Of a stretch of 64,000 nt of DNA, positions 36,303 through 46,324 are shown piece by piece; the stretch's first letter is position 1; each line of letters begins with the position of its first letter. The position numbers and the translations under genes are program-made. The notes beneath the pieces are model-generated. The model searched no databases and had not been told where the DNA came from. It saw nothing but the letters and a program-made list of their open reading frames with translations. Source of the stretch: Acidiferrobacterales bacterium (GTDB lineage Bacteria > Pseudomonadota > Gammaproteobacteria > Acidiferrobacterales > SZUA-150). Location: contig CAMYII010000105.1 of the NCBI GenBank assembly GCA_947258385.1, positions 94,022 through 158,021 of the forward strand, read 5' to 3'.

Positions 36303-37214
36303 CTAGGCCCCCTTGGTACTCTGGGTGCTATGCACGTTCTTTATGGCTGGGATAGTGGGCGGTGCGGTTGGCGCACCCAGGTTTCCCAAATGTGTGTGTG
36401 TGTTAAACGCATCCAGAAATGAATCATTCACCAAGGTCAGTGAGGCCGAGGCGCCAAGTTTGATATCACTACTGTCTATGGTCACAGACGATGAAGCCGA
36501 AAGCGTAGCACTCCCGGAGACATTAATCGTAAGATCGCCACCCACCTCGTGTTCTTCATTCGCACCGGTTTGAATACTCAATGAATTGGCGTTGGCATCA
36601 AGTACGATGGTATTACCACCGCTATCGCTTACCGTGATCGTGCCACCCGCATCGTCCAGTGTAATGAGGTGGCCCGCCTTGGTCTTCAGCTCAATCTTGC
36701 CTTTATCGTCCTTATCATCCAGGACCATCTGATGGCCCACCTTACTTTGTATCGTAACCTTGGCTACCGACTCCTCGGTATTGTCATCGAAAGTGATAAT
36801 ATGGCCGGCGCGCGAATAGATCGCCCTGATATGATTCTTTCCATCGGCATCCATTTCCTCGGGCGGCGGATCGTCCTTGTTCCACAAGGCACCAATGACA
36901 TATGGCCTTTCGATCACTCCGTGTTCGAACGCAACCAACACTTCATCTTCGACCTCGGGCACGAAATAGGCTCCACGGCCACTGCCGGCCATAAAACTTG
37001 CGATGCGTGCCCAGTAACTATGCGCCCTCTCATCCTCCGAGGTCATAGCGACCGCCTCCGCGGCCTCACCCATCCAAGGAAAGTCCACCTTAACACGCCC
37101 CAGTTTTTTTGGGTCCTTGATGTCCTTTACGACCCCAACCACGACACCGTAGATGTTCTTGCGGCTCTGCTCTTCCGTTTGAGTGGTATTATGCAATAAC
37201 TCAGTCAGACTCAT
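36303..37214 (-). CDS. gpV/VgrG C-terminal-like spike protein
   Basis: A 303-residue protein. IYGVVVGVVKDIKDPKKLGRVKVDFPW is the OB-fold entry of gpV/gp5 spike proteins, and YFVPEVEDEVLVAFEHG follows. The C-terminal half is a repeat-rich beta-helix (VTIQSKVGHQMVLDD, IELKTKAGHLITLDD, ITVSDSGGNTIVLD). With the separate gpD upstream it reconstitutes the spike that Afp8/Pvc8 and VgrG carry as one polypeptide. Its start overlaps the gpD stop by 4 bp, favouring balanced synthesis. No PAAR motif is present. Confidence 0.88.
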   Translation of the reverse strand: MSLTELLHNTTQTEEQSRKNIYGVVVGVVKDIKDPKKLGRVKVDFPWMGEAAEAVAMTSEDERAHSYWARIASFMAGSGRGAYFVPEVEDEVLVAFEHGVIERPYVIGALWNKDDPPPEEMDADGKNHIRAIYSRAGHIITFDDNTEESVAKVTIQSKVGHQMVLDDKDDKGKIELKTKAGHLITLDDAGGTITVSDSGGNTIVLDANANSLSIQTGANEEHEVGGDLTINVSGSATLSASSSVTIDSSDIKLGASASLTLVNDSFLDAFNTHTHLGNLGAPTAPPTIPAIKNVHSTQSTKGA

Positions 37215-38293
37215 CGGGCATTCCTCTTCACTTCAAAGTCACAACGATAGCCACTGGCATCGATGGTATGGGTAACGGAGGTCACATAGTAGTTACCGCT
37301 AAAACGCTGACCCAGGCCCTTCAGCTCAATGACGGTTCGCGGTTTGAGCTTGCTATTGCCAATACACGCGCCACGACCGGTGATGTACTCCATGGACTTA
37401 TTCTCCAGCCTGGCCCGCGCAATAATGTTTGCCTCTTCCTGGCTGACGATATCGCGTTCTTCCACCTGCACAGAATTTTCTCCGAATATTTCTTCTGCAA
37501 TTTGTGAGCCCGCCTGCTCGCCGAGCTTTACACGTTCATCGCCCGCCAGGGCCTCACCAACAATGGCCTTCTTTCCGCCTCCTTCAGCCGTCTGAGACGC
37601 CCTAACATTGACCTTTGTGATGAGTCCGTATGTCTTTGCCTTGGGCGCAAAACTGCGTAGATCCCTGCCCCATTCCAACGCCATGATCGAGCTCGGTTCT
37701 TTGATGTAACGCGGCTCCTGAAAAAAAAGCGTCTTCTCATTGACCACAACTTCATAGCCGATGCGCTTGGCGCGTTTGCCCAGTATCCCGTGATAGGTAT
37801 CACCTTTGGGAGTGATCAAAGGATACTCTACCGTTGTGGCATCGACTTTTACTTGCAGCTTGAGGTCTTTTGCGAGCTCCTCGGCGATACCACTGTCGGT
37901 TGTGGTCTCGAACGACTCACGCCGCCGCTTGCGTTGCAGCCAGTGATAATAGTTGAACCCGCGAACACTAAGCGTGGGCATACCGTTCTCAGGAAAACTC
38001 GGACTTATCGCCGTAATCTCACCCAACATAACCTGTCTCATATCTTTCCCGTAACCCATCTCAATAACAACAGATTTGCCCTCTTGAAAGGCATCATCAT
38101 CCATCCATTTCAACTTCGCACCCGCCGGAAACCTTGCATACTCCTCATGTCTATCTCGCAGCGAGATAGTAAATGAGTCTGCTCGGTCGGCGGTTTCCGT
38201 GACACTGACTGAAAGAACATCAATTGTCGTTCCATGTGAAAATTTCTTACCGCCGATCTCAATTGAAAAGTTTGGGGCGTAGCTTGTTCCCAT
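37211..38293 (-). CDS. gpD-like spike hub protein (late control D family)
   Basis: A 360-residue protein with the gpD/gp27-like pattern: FSIEIGGKKFSHGTTIDVLSV at the start, LSVRGFNYYHWLQRKRR in the middle, IIARARLENKSMEYITGRG near 300, and ELKGLGQRFSGNYYVTSVTH near the end. It makes the trimeric hub between tube and spike. It is coupled to gpV by a 4-bp overlap. In Afp/PVC systems the two are fused, so this branch has the split, phage-like arrangement. Confidence 0.88.
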   Translation of the reverse strand: MGTSYAPNFSIEIGGKKFSHGTTIDVLSVSVTETADRADSFTISLRDRHEEYARFPAGAKLKWMDDDAFQEGKSVVIEMGYGKDMRQVMLGEITAISPSFPENGMPTLSVRGFNYYHWLQRKRRRESFETTTDSGIAEELAKDLKLQVKVDATTVEYPLITPKGDTYHGILGKRAKRIGYEVVVNEKTLFFQEPRYIKEPSSIMALEWGRDLRSFAPKAKTYGLITKVNVRASQTAEGGGKKAIVGEALAGDERVKLGEQAGSQIAEEIFGENSVQVEERDIVSQEEANIIARARLENKSMEYITGRGACIGNSKLKPRTVIELKGLGQRFSGNYYVTSVTHTIDASGYRCDFEVKRNAR

Positions 38294-38305
38294 ACCCCCA
38301 AGTCC

Positions 38306-38929
38306 TCATTCAATTGCCGGTACGAGCAGTGCCCGGCCCGGAACGAGTGTTAGCGGATCGACAATTCCATTTGCATAGGCAATCGGACGCCAAAGCGCCG
38401 GATCGCCATATTTTTCATTGGCAATACTGGAAAGCGTGTCACCGCGACGTACAACATACTGCTTTACGAAATTTGCTGACTGCCGGTCGGTCTGATCCTC
38501 GACATACTCTTTAAACGTCACATCCAGGGTTGCGCGCACCGGCGTCCCATCCGGCTGGAAGAGCGTGAAGGTCTGGTCGGCACGCTCGAGAACGCCCACG
38601 AACTGCAATTTCTTGCCCCAAGTGAACTTGCAGATCGGCGGCGCGTGCAATTCGGCATTGATCTCTAACAGCGCCAGGATCTTGTCCGTGTAGGTCTGTA
38701 CGTCTATGCCCCACTCGTACGTATAGGTGTCGAAGAAAAGCTGCATCGCCAGCGTGCGCGCATTGCCCCTACCGAATTGCAGCGGGGGCGAGGCCAAACC
38801 AGGCACGGCGACCTCCGAAAACTGGTTGCTCCTTGCGAGCTTGTACTCGCGTGGATTAAATAGCACCTCAATCGGCGCGCCCCCACCTGAGGGCTGCACA
38901 ACTTCGATCGTGGCGTGTTCAAGTTCCAT
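38306..38929 (-). CDS. LysM-containing tail hub protein (Pvc7-type)
   Basis: A 207-residue protein: IEVLFNPREYKLARSNQF at the start, a gp53-like middle (LFFDTYTYEWGIDVQTYTDK), and a C-terminal LysM domain (VVRRGDTLSSIANEKYGDP to LVPGRALLVP, about 160-205). It corresponds to Afp7/Pvc7, which clamps the tube-initiator region. It lies 12 bp upstream of gpD. Confidence 0.9.
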   Translation of the reverse strand: MELEHATIEVVQPSGGGAPIEVLFNPREYKLARSNQFSEVAVPGLASPPLQFGRGNARTLAMQLFFDTYTYEWGIDVQTYTDKILALLEINAELHAPPICKFTWGKKLQFVGVLERADQTFTLFQPDGTPVRATLDVTFKEYVEDQTDRQSANFVKQYVVRRGDTLSSIANEKYGDPALWRPIAYANGIVDPLTLVPGRALLVPAIE

Positions 38930-38951
38930 GACTACGTTCTCCCGTATTGCC

Positions 38952-40646
38952 CTACAAACCCATGCTTTCCCGCTCTATCGTCAGCCGCTGTTCGATCAAC
39001 TCGTACACCTGATCGGCGACGTGCCCCAACTCAGCCGGAGACAACTGCCCTGAAGGCTCGGCTGTCGCGAGGGCATGGCTATCGCGCATCGCTCCTGCGT
39101 TTCCCAGAGTCGGACTTGCTGCGATGTTGGCGCCTTCGCCAGACGGCATTCCTGATCTATTGCCTGCGACCGCGGTTTCACGCTGAACAAATTGCTGCGC
39201 CGAGCGAGACTGCACCACCGGCATGGCCGCGACAACGTCTGGCGAGCCACTGCGGGAGCTACGTGTTGCCCAATCACGCGCTACGCTTGCATCCGCCACT
39301 TGCGGCTCGATCCGGCTGCGATCCGACCTTGCCGAGCGCTGTACGTGGCTGCCATCGCTCATTGATGGCGCTTGTGCTGCGCCGAGCCAGTTATTCAAAC
39401 TGGTGTCGGTGGTCGGCCTTCGCTGCAGTGGTTGCAACGATGCGGGTAAACGCCGTGGCTCGGGCATTTTGCTGCCGCCCCGTGTGCTCAAGGCCGCGGC
39501 GCATGCAACAGCACCGGGTCTCGCCCGTTGCAGTGGATACTCATGCGAGGACTGCGATTGCACCACACTGCGCGCAGGCAGAGTCGCATGAGGGGGCGTT
39601 GTCTCGCTGCCGCCATGCAGGGCAGCACCGGAGGATGCGACCGTTTTACAGGCAACGGAATTGTCCTTATTCGTTGCCACTGGCTTAGTGGGCCCCATCA
39701 CCTGACGGTGCACCAAGCCAGGCGGCGTGGGAGCATTCGATATCTGTCGTACGCTGGTTTGCCGAGCGACCTCAACCGGTGCACCGGCGCTGTCCATGTT
39801 CTCAACGATCCGTCGCTGCAAAGGCGGTGGGAACGGACGCGAACCGGCTGGATTGGTCGCTTGGGGTCCTGCGACCTTTGCCCTAGCCACAGGCGACGAT
39901 TGCCTAGGCGCCATCTTGACAACACTGAAAGGTGCTTGCGCCTTTGTCATGCACCGGCTGATCCGCCCGGTCTCGATGGCACAGTTGCTCCGAGTTTGTG
40001 GGCCCTGGTGGGTTCGCACTGAGGCATGGGCGCTGGGTCCTAGCACGTTAGGCTGTGGTCTATCGGGGCTTGGTTGCAGGCGGCGATTTATCGTTTCGTT
40101 CGTCGAGCGCCTGGCAATCATCGGCGCGCTGCCTATCGAGCGCATCACCGCTGACTGTGAAACAGGACTGGCCTGCGCCAGACCAGTCCCGACACTTCCC
40201 CGCGATGCTGGGTGAGGCCTAAGCTCTGAGGCGAGGACCGTTTTTTCAATCGGACTTGCACGCACCAGGGTCTGAGGCAGCGCCCTACCCCGCACGCCTG
40301 GCGACACGGCGCGGCGAACGCCATCATCGCCGCGATGTTGTGCCGATATTGGCCAAGGTATGGAGTGAGATGATTTTGTCTGGAGATGGTCACCTTGTCC
40401 GGGCTGATAGCGGCTTAAATGAGTAAGCAGCGGCAGTTGACCATAACCGCCTCGCTCTATCCGTCGAGCCAGCAGCGACATGCGCCCGCCAGTGTTGACA
40501 CCGGGGCCGGCTCGATAGCGGCGCCAGATCCGCCGTGCCAACGGGCCATCGCCTGCCATCGCTGTCTGTTCACGCAGCGATACTTGGTTTCCTGGCCTGT
40601 CAGCTGTTGTTACAGTCCCGGCCTTGCCTTGAGGTTCCTTGTCCAT
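38952..40646 (-). CDS. long disordered eCIS protein with C-terminal helix
   Basis: A 564-residue protein rich in Arg, Ser, Pro, Ala, Gln and Thr, with almost no predicted globular core. Only two parts look ordered: an N-terminal LARRIWRRYRAG/LARRIERGGYGQ region and the final helix LGHVADQVYELIEQRLTIERE. Similar disordered proteins with this terminal helix occur between tube and LysM genes in other eCIS clusters, as far as I recall. Because no tape-measure gene is visible, a length-determining or tube-packing role is possible but unproven. AGGAGG directly abuts the ATG, so the true start may be a later Met (residue 30). Confidence 0.6.
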   Translation of the reverse strand: MDKEPQGKAGTVTTADRPGNQVSLREQTAMAGDGPLARRIWRRYRAGPGVNTGGRMSLLARRIERGGYGQLPLLTHLSRYQPGQGDHLQTKSSHSIPWPISAQHRGDDGVRRAVSPGVRGRALPQTLVRASPIEKTVLASELRPHPASRGSVGTGLAQASPVSQSAVMRSIGSAPMIARRSTNETINRRLQPSPDRPQPNVLGPSAHASVRTHQGPQTRSNCAIETGRISRCMTKAQAPFSVVKMAPRQSSPVARAKVAGPQATNPAGSRPFPPPLQRRIVENMDSAGAPVEVARQTSVRQISNAPTPPGLVHRQVMGPTKPVATNKDNSVACKTVASSGAALHGGSETTPPHATLPARSVVQSQSSHEYPLQRARPGAVACAAALSTRGGSKMPEPRRLPASLQPLQRRPTTDTSLNNWLGAAQAPSMSDGSHVQRSARSDRSRIEPQVADASVARDWATRSSRSGSPDVVAAMPVVQSRSAQQFVQRETAVAGNRSGMPSGEGANIAASPTLGNAGAMRDSHALATAEPSGQLSPAELGHVADQVYELIEQRLTIERESMGL

Positions 40647-40693
40647 TCCTCCTCGCTTGTCTTAGGCTGCTATGCGCGGTTAGGCTTTTTCTG

Positions 40694-41131
40694 TCACAGT
40701 CTAATCATGCCCTGATGCACCAACTCCAGTGACTCAAAAGCCACTGCGTTCGTGTCGGCCTTCAACTCGGGGCCGGACCAGCGCACCGGATAGGCATTCT
40801 TGAAAATCCAGCGCCGTTTCTCGTTACCCCCGGTATCGAGTAGGACAACCGAGATATACTGCCTGAGTATCACACCCTGGTTCACGCCCTCACTCCACGC
40901 CCACCATGGATCGAAGCCCATGAGCCCGCGCTTAAGTACCAAGTTGCTCGGATAGTTCACGGCACCGGCCATCTTATGCACAAACCCATTCACTCCACCT
41001 TCCCGGTAGTCTTCGACCTGGACCTCAACCTGAAGCCCCGTGACCTCGCTGAATCCACCTATGGCAAGCCCAGTCATCTCAACTAAAAAGTTGAATGCCA
41101 GGAAGGGATCCTCGCTTGCACTTCTACCCAT
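40694..41131 (-). CDS. tail tube protein 2 (gp19-like)
   Basis: A 145-residue member of the T4 gp19-like tube family: FLAFNFLVEMTGLAIGGFSEVTGLQ, VEDYREGGVNGFVHKM and the terminal VAFESLELVHQG are family hallmarks. In Afp/PVC the second tube paralogue (Afp5/Pvc5) is the tube initiator sitting on the hub. Its position next to the LysM-hub side of the operon fits that. Confidence 0.9.
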   Translation of the reverse strand: MGRSASEDPFLAFNFLVEMTGLAIGGFSEVTGLQVEVQVEDYREGGVNGFVHKMAGAVNYPSNLVLKRGLMGFDPWWAWSEGVNQGVILRQYISVVLLDTGGNEKRRWIFKNAYPVRWSGPELKADTNAVAFESLELVHQGMIRL

Positions 41132-41153
41132 CGCTAGTCTCTTCCCTCACTTG

Positions 41154-41315
41154 CTATTCAATGTTATTTATTCTTTCATTGATCTTGGCAATCTCGCCCA
41201 CCCACTGTTTTCTTTCGCGATGCTCCAACGCCATTACCTGGTCATGCGACCAGTGGAAGTGAAATGAGATATAGGCTACCTCTTCGAACATATCGTCCAA
41301 GGGGTAGCCCATCAT
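41154..41315 (-). CDS. DUF6760 micro-protein
   Basis: A 53-residue protein starting (M)MGYPLDDMFEEVAYISFHF, then a segment WSHDQVMALEHRERKQWV and a helical end. GYPLD...EEVAYI...HW...LEHRER is the hallmark of the DUF6760 family that sits between the gp6-like and tube genes in eCIS and related tails. The ATG overlaps the preceding gene's stop by 4 bp (ATGA). It is short enough to be missed by automatic gene finding. It may be a chaperone or assembly factor, possibly acting with the preceding gp6-like protein, as paired small proteins do in phage tails. Confidence 0.85.
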   Translation of the reverse strand: MMGYPLDDMFEEVAYISFHFHWSHDQVMALEHRERKQWVGEIAKINERINNIE

Positions 41316-41677
41316 TCCCCCAGGCGACTCACCTCCACCTCAAACTCCTTCTCGCAATAGGGGCAGCTGACGCCAAGGTGATCGTTTCCATTCGCATTGA
41401 TTCGACCATAGAAATCCTGGAGATAGGCCAAATCCGCGGAAAACAATCCTTCGATTGTTTTGGGATTGATATGCTCGAGCTCTCCAAGTTTTTTGATCAC
41501 ACGCGAAAGCAGAATGATGACAAGATAACCGGGATTGGCCTGCACACGGGGATCCTTCATCGGAACGATCTCATCGAAAGCCGTCGCCAGGCGCATCACA
41601 CCGTCTTTGTGTAGATTCCCCTCTGCATCCATATAACCCTGGGGTAGCGTGAATGAAAACTCGGTTTCCATCGTCAT
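41312..41677 (-). CDS. gp6-like eCIS tail assembly protein
   Basis: A 121-residue protein: EFSFTLPQGYMDAEGNLHKDG, then VMRLATAFDEIVPMKDPRVQ, then a helical IEGLFSADLAYLQDFYGRIN. It ends with a single CPYC (SCPYCEKEFEVEVSRLGE), which may bind metal. This conserved eCIS protein is regularly followed by DUF6760. It is coupled on both sides by 4-bp overlaps, so tube 1, this protein and DUF6760 should be made together. A chaperone-like role in tube or tape assembly is inferred. Confidence 0.75.
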   Translation of the reverse strand: MTMETEFSFTLPQGYMDAEGNLHKDGVMRLATAFDEIVPMKDPRVQANPGYLVIILLSRVIKKLGELEHINPKTIEGLFSADLAYLQDFYGRINANGNDHLGVSCPYCEKEFEVEVSRLGE

Positions 41678-42105
41678 ACCTTCTCCAACCCTTCATGTGC
41701 GATTTCCAAGGTTTCGATCGCCACTTCGTTCCCGGTCGCATTGAAGCTCGGTCCAGTCCACTTCGTCGGCCAGCCCTCACGGAAATTCCAACGCGACTTC
41801 TCCTCGCCACTGTCATCAAGCAAGACGATAGAGCCGTTCTTACGTTCGATGTCGGCGTCCATTACCTGCTTGCGCCAGTCCCATAACTCCGCATCATCGG
41901 TGATCCCCCACTTCAGGGAGATGTTCGAATACTTCACAAGACCGGAGAGCTTGCGCGCGGTGAGGGCCTCGTTGCCCTCCCGGTATTCGATAGGATCCTG
42001 GGCCGTGTCCAGGCCCGCACATTCCCTAAATCCTGCTCGTGTAACGCCGTCTATCTCCACCAGAAAGTTATAGACACGATAAGGATCGTTGTTCCTCTCT
42101 GCCAT
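41674..42105 (-). CDS. tail tube protein 1 (gp19-like)
   Basis: A 143-residue tube subunit: YRVYNFLVEIDGVTRAGFRECAGL, PIEYREGNEALTARKLSGL, and the ending NEVAIETLEIAHEGLEKV. AGGAGG nine bases before the ATG fits a highly expressed structural gene. It lies just after the sheath genes and most likely encodes the main inner tube. Confidence 0.92.
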   Translation of the reverse strand: MAERNNDPYRVYNFLVEIDGVTRAGFRECAGLDTAQDPIEYREGNEALTARKLSGLVKYSNISLKWGITDDAELWDWRKQVMDADIERKNGSIVLLDDSGEEKSRWNFREGWPTKWTGPSFNATGNEVAIETLEIAHEGLEKV

Positions 42106-42170
42106 GATGTCGCCTCCTGTTTACGTTTCCAGACCTGTATACGAAACGGTAGCAGTCATGTTGATGACCA

Positions 42171-43703
42171 TTAAACCGTGTACTGATAGCTGTGGACCAG
42201 CCTGCCTTGCTTGTCGCGCAATATGGCCGTGTCTCCAACATTGTTCCAGATCGCAATACCACTGCCCCAGTAGAGATCGGTATCAGAGTTAATTCCCTTT
42301 TTCGTCCAGATCCGAACGCTGCCGGAAGGGCGCAAAGTAAGCTCAGGGAACCGAAACACATGCCCCGCCGCATCTCGCAAGGTCCAGTTCGCCAAGTTGA
42401 CGCCCTTGTTTCCGAAGTTGCGCATCTGGACATACTCGACAGCCACATCGGTGCCCGGGCCTCGGTAGTGGATGTAGGTGATTTGCACACCAGTTTGTCC
42501 ACGCGCCCGCGGACGACTTACGGTGACCTCGGAGCCAGGGGCGAGTACGGCCTTGCGTCCCGCTTCCTTGAGACTCAGCCCACCGTCCGACTGGACCAGC
42601 CTTAACACGATGTACTCCGCCGGTACGGCAGGCGCTATCCCTATCTCTGCTACAAGCATGCCGGCATCGCGGACCTCCTGAGGATTGATCTCTTCGTCAC
42701 ACTTGACGTAAAAGGCCTCGCGCTGCGTCTGCCCTTTGAGCGCCCCTTGGGTGAATAAGTCGTACAGATAATCGGTTAGCTCCGTGGTCACGCGGGCCCA
42801 CAGCGACGGCACGTTCGGCTCATACACGATATCCGTCATATTTCTATCGATCCACCGTCGCAAGCTAATGAACAGGCGCCGCACGTTCAAAGGCATCCAG
42901 GCCTCATCAAGGCTCAATGTGCGGGCACCCCAAATACGAATGCCACGCCCCGGGAAGGCGCGCAATACATTGACTGCGGCCACGCCGGGATAATTCAGCT
43001 GCGCCTGTTGCCCGGCCGACATCTCCACGGCAATATCGGCAACGCCCTCCAATGGCCGATTCGCCGGCGCATTGTGTACACCGGTACTGTAATCGGTGCT
43101 GGCGATGACACCCGCGACCGCGCCACATGCAGGCACGAAAAGATACTCCCCGGAACGATTGGCCTGGGCCACCTTGATCCAAGGGTAATAGAGCGCCGCG
43201 TTTTTATTGTCCTCAAGTTGTGCGCGCTGATCCTCGAGCACGCGCCGGTCATCGTTGGCATAGGGATGGGAGTCCAGGATGGCAAAACGGTCACCCGCCT
43301 GGTCACAGTGCGTGAGAATCTTGCGCTGTTGCAGGTAGGCCTGAGCCGGATCTAGCAGAACATCCGGGGCACACACCAGGTCCACATCCTCTGACACCTT
43401 AGTCATGCTCAAACCCTGCTCCAGCGCCTCAACAGAGGTATCCTTGAGCCTGAGGACGTAACACTTCTGGCCGCCGTTTTCGAAGAAGCTGCGCACTGCA
43501 TAGAACAGATAGCCGTCTCGTGGTGCCGGGCCGTACAAGGGCTCGAAATCCAGCCAACTGCCGATTTCACGCATGGCGTTCAGCGGACCCTCACTGGCCA
43601 GACCGAGGAACACCGGTATCCCTGTGTCTACCTGAACCGTGCTAGGCAGCGGCAGGTCCAGTTTATAGACGCCCGGTGCACCGTAGTTTCGCGGACTCAT
43701 CAT
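42171..43703 (-). CDS. tail sheath protein 2 with C-terminal lamin-tail domain
   Basis: A 510-residue sheath. The N-terminal YGAPGVYKLDLPLPSTVQVDTG and the C-terminal sheath core (RRLFISLRRWIDRNMTDIVYEPN, AFYVKCDEEINPQEVRDAG) are normal. Residues about 405-510 are an added module: VEYVQMRNFGNKGVNLANW, LRDAAGHVFRFP, then DLYWGSGIAIWNNVGDTA. This is the lamin-tail domain (LTD) pattern, an Ig-like fold found on bacterial surface proteins. It should decorate the outside of the sheath, most likely at the distal or baseplate ring. In PVC/Afp the second sheath paralogue has specialised positions. The fusion itself is directly visible. Confidence 0.88.
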   Translation of the reverse strand: MMSPRNYGAPGVYKLDLPLPSTVQVDTGIPVFLGLASEGPLNAMREIGSWLDFEPLYGPAPRDGYLFYAVRSFFENGGQKCYVLRLKDTSVEALEQGLSMTKVSEDVDLVCAPDVLLDPAQAYLQQRKILTHCDQAGDRFAILDSHPYANDDRRVLEDQRAQLEDNKNAALYYPWIKVAQANRSGEYLFVPACGAVAGVIASTDYSTGVHNAPANRPLEGVADIAVEMSAGQQAQLNYPGVAAVNVLRAFPGRGIRIWGARTLSLDEAWMPLNVRRLFISLRRWIDRNMTDIVYEPNVPSLWARVTTELTDYLYDLFTQGALKGQTQREAFYVKCDEEINPQEVRDAGMLVAEIGIAPAVPAEYIVLRLVQSDGGLSLKEAGRKAVLAPGSEVTVSRPRARGQTGVQITYIHYRGPGTDVAVEYVQMRNFGNKGVNLANWTLRDAAGHVFRFPELTLRPSGSVRIWTKKGINSDTDLYWGSGIAIWNNVGDTAILRDKQGRLVHSYQYTV

Positions 43704-43756
43704 CCAGTCTTGCCCTCATAAAAGCATGTCATGCCCTCTCGCCTCGCGGCGACCCA

Positions 43757-44962
<1,206 letters not shown>

Positions 44963-45082
44963 GATATTTCCTCCTAATAACGAACACCCTTGATTACATC
45001 AATCCTGCAATCACCTTTTGCTAAACTACGCTACCGACATGCGTGTGGTATTCATTTCCTTCCAATATAACAGTCAATCCTG

Positions 45083-45721
45083 CTAGGTCGTTCGCACGAG
45101 CGTAAAGTCCGCAACGACTTCCTGCCCGGCTGTATTCAGCTGTACGATCTGTGTCTGTTGCTGGTAGCCGCTCGCCGTGACTACGAGTTCCCGCTTGCCA
45201 GTCTCGATCTGTGTCAACAAATAGCGTCCCTGGCTGTCGCTAAATGCCTTCTCACCACTGCCTTTCACTCGCACCTGCCCCATAACCACATCGGACATTG
45301 TGTCTTCTGCATCCGGACCCCGGATTTGCCCCTTGATGCTTGTGGGCGGCAAACTCATGTCGGCGGTCGCCTTATTGATCTTCCCTTCGGCATTGCGTGT
45401 CACACTGACCTGGGCCTGAACAGAACCGTAGCGTTTTGCCGCCGCTGGGAGCGTGCATTGCAAGGTGTACTGACCATCCGGCAGATCAAGAAAATGAAAA
45501 TGCCCATCGGCGCTGGTCACGGTTCGGTCCGGGCGTTCGGCCATCTTATCCCAGCGCTCGCCGTACTGTTTGCGTCGGATCGCTAGCCAATCGGTAAAGG
45601 CGGAAGGCGCAAGGGAAATGGTGACCCTGGCCCCGGGTACGGCTTTGCCTGTCTGGGCATCCGTTATTTGTCCGGCAATTGCCACCTCGTGACTAATGCG
45701 TTCCCATTGTTGGACGGACAT
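45083..45721 (-). CDS. CarboxypepD_reg-like two-domain protein
   Basis: A 212-residue protein with two carboxypeptidase regulatory-like (transthyretin-fold) domains. The first has IAGQITDAQTGKAVPGARVTI and SADGHFHFLDLPDGQYTL; the second has IKGQIRGPDAED, SDSQGRYLLTQIETGKREL and VTASGYQQQT. No signal peptide is present. It lies between the Pvc16 cap gene and the sheath genes, so it is probably a particle-associated accessory, for example at the cap end. Its exact role is unknown. Confidence 0.75.
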   Translation of the reverse strand: MSVQQWERISHEVAIAGQITDAQTGKAVPGARVTISLAPSAFTDWLAIRRKQYGERWDKMAERPDRTVTSADGHFHFLDLPDGQYTLQCTLPAAAKRYGSVQAQVSVTRNAEGKINKATADMSLPPTSIKGQIRGPDAEDTMSDVVMGQVRVKGSGEKAFSDSQGRYLLTQIETGKRELVVTASGYQQQTQIVQLNTAGQEVVADFTLVRTT

Positions 45722-45733
45722 CGTCTCGATCTC

Positions 45734-46324
45734 CTAGCTCTCCTGTCCCACGCCTGAATCGACTTCTCCAATTGGCGGACTGATCTCGAGCGGTTCGTAC
45801 GCATCAACACCGATCGTTACGGTGTAATGAAACGCCGCCTTTGGTTTGCCGCCTAGTGCTTGCCAGAACTCACCCGGGCTTTGCAGGCGTCCCGAATGTA
45901 GCGTGACCGCGGGCAACGGTGGCTCCTGGCCCATCAGTGCACCAACAAGGACTTCCTGCGGAATCGTCGGGTGGCGCAAGAACACCCGTAGCACCTCACC
46001 CAACAAGTGGTGCTCGTCCTGTGCCTCGGTCGACGACTTCTTGCTGGCCCAGGCCGTTACTAGATAGGAACAATCCATGCGTATTGGCTTGCGTTTTTTA
46101 GTGACCACGCCGTCGCTCGGCCGATCGACAATCCATTCATTACTACGCAGGTCACGATTCTCGCGAATGTCATAGAGAAACAGATCGATTGCCGGCAAAG
46201 TCACCGATTGCGGCGGAAACTTCTCGTCCGGCGTGTCGAAGCTAATAGCAACCTGGTCCACCAGGCTGGGTGATAATTCGCGCGTTAACAGCTCGTGAAG
46301 AGCGGAATCCAGGTCGCTGATCAT
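45734..46324 (-). CDS. Pvc16-like tail terminator/cap protein (DUF4255)
   Basis: About 196 residues from the ATG at 46324, which overlaps the preceding stop (ATGA); an upstream start lies inside the YkgJ-type gene. MISDLDSALHELLTREL, then TLPAIDLFLYDIRENRDLRSNE, then HHLLGEVLRVFLRHPTIPQEVL are the DUF4255/Pvc16_N hallmarks. In PVC/Afp this protein caps the distal end of the tail and ends sheath polymerisation. Confidence 0.9.
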   Translation of the reverse strand: MISDLDSALHELLTRELSPSLVDQVAISFDTPDEKFPPQSVTLPAIDLFLYDIRENRDLRSNEWIVDRPSDGVVTKKRKPIRMDCSYLVTAWASKKSSTEAQDEHHLLGEVLRVFLRHPTIPQEVLVGALMGQEPPLPAVTLHSGRLQSPGEFWQALGGKPKAAFHYTVTIGVDAYEPLEISPPIGEVDSGVGQES

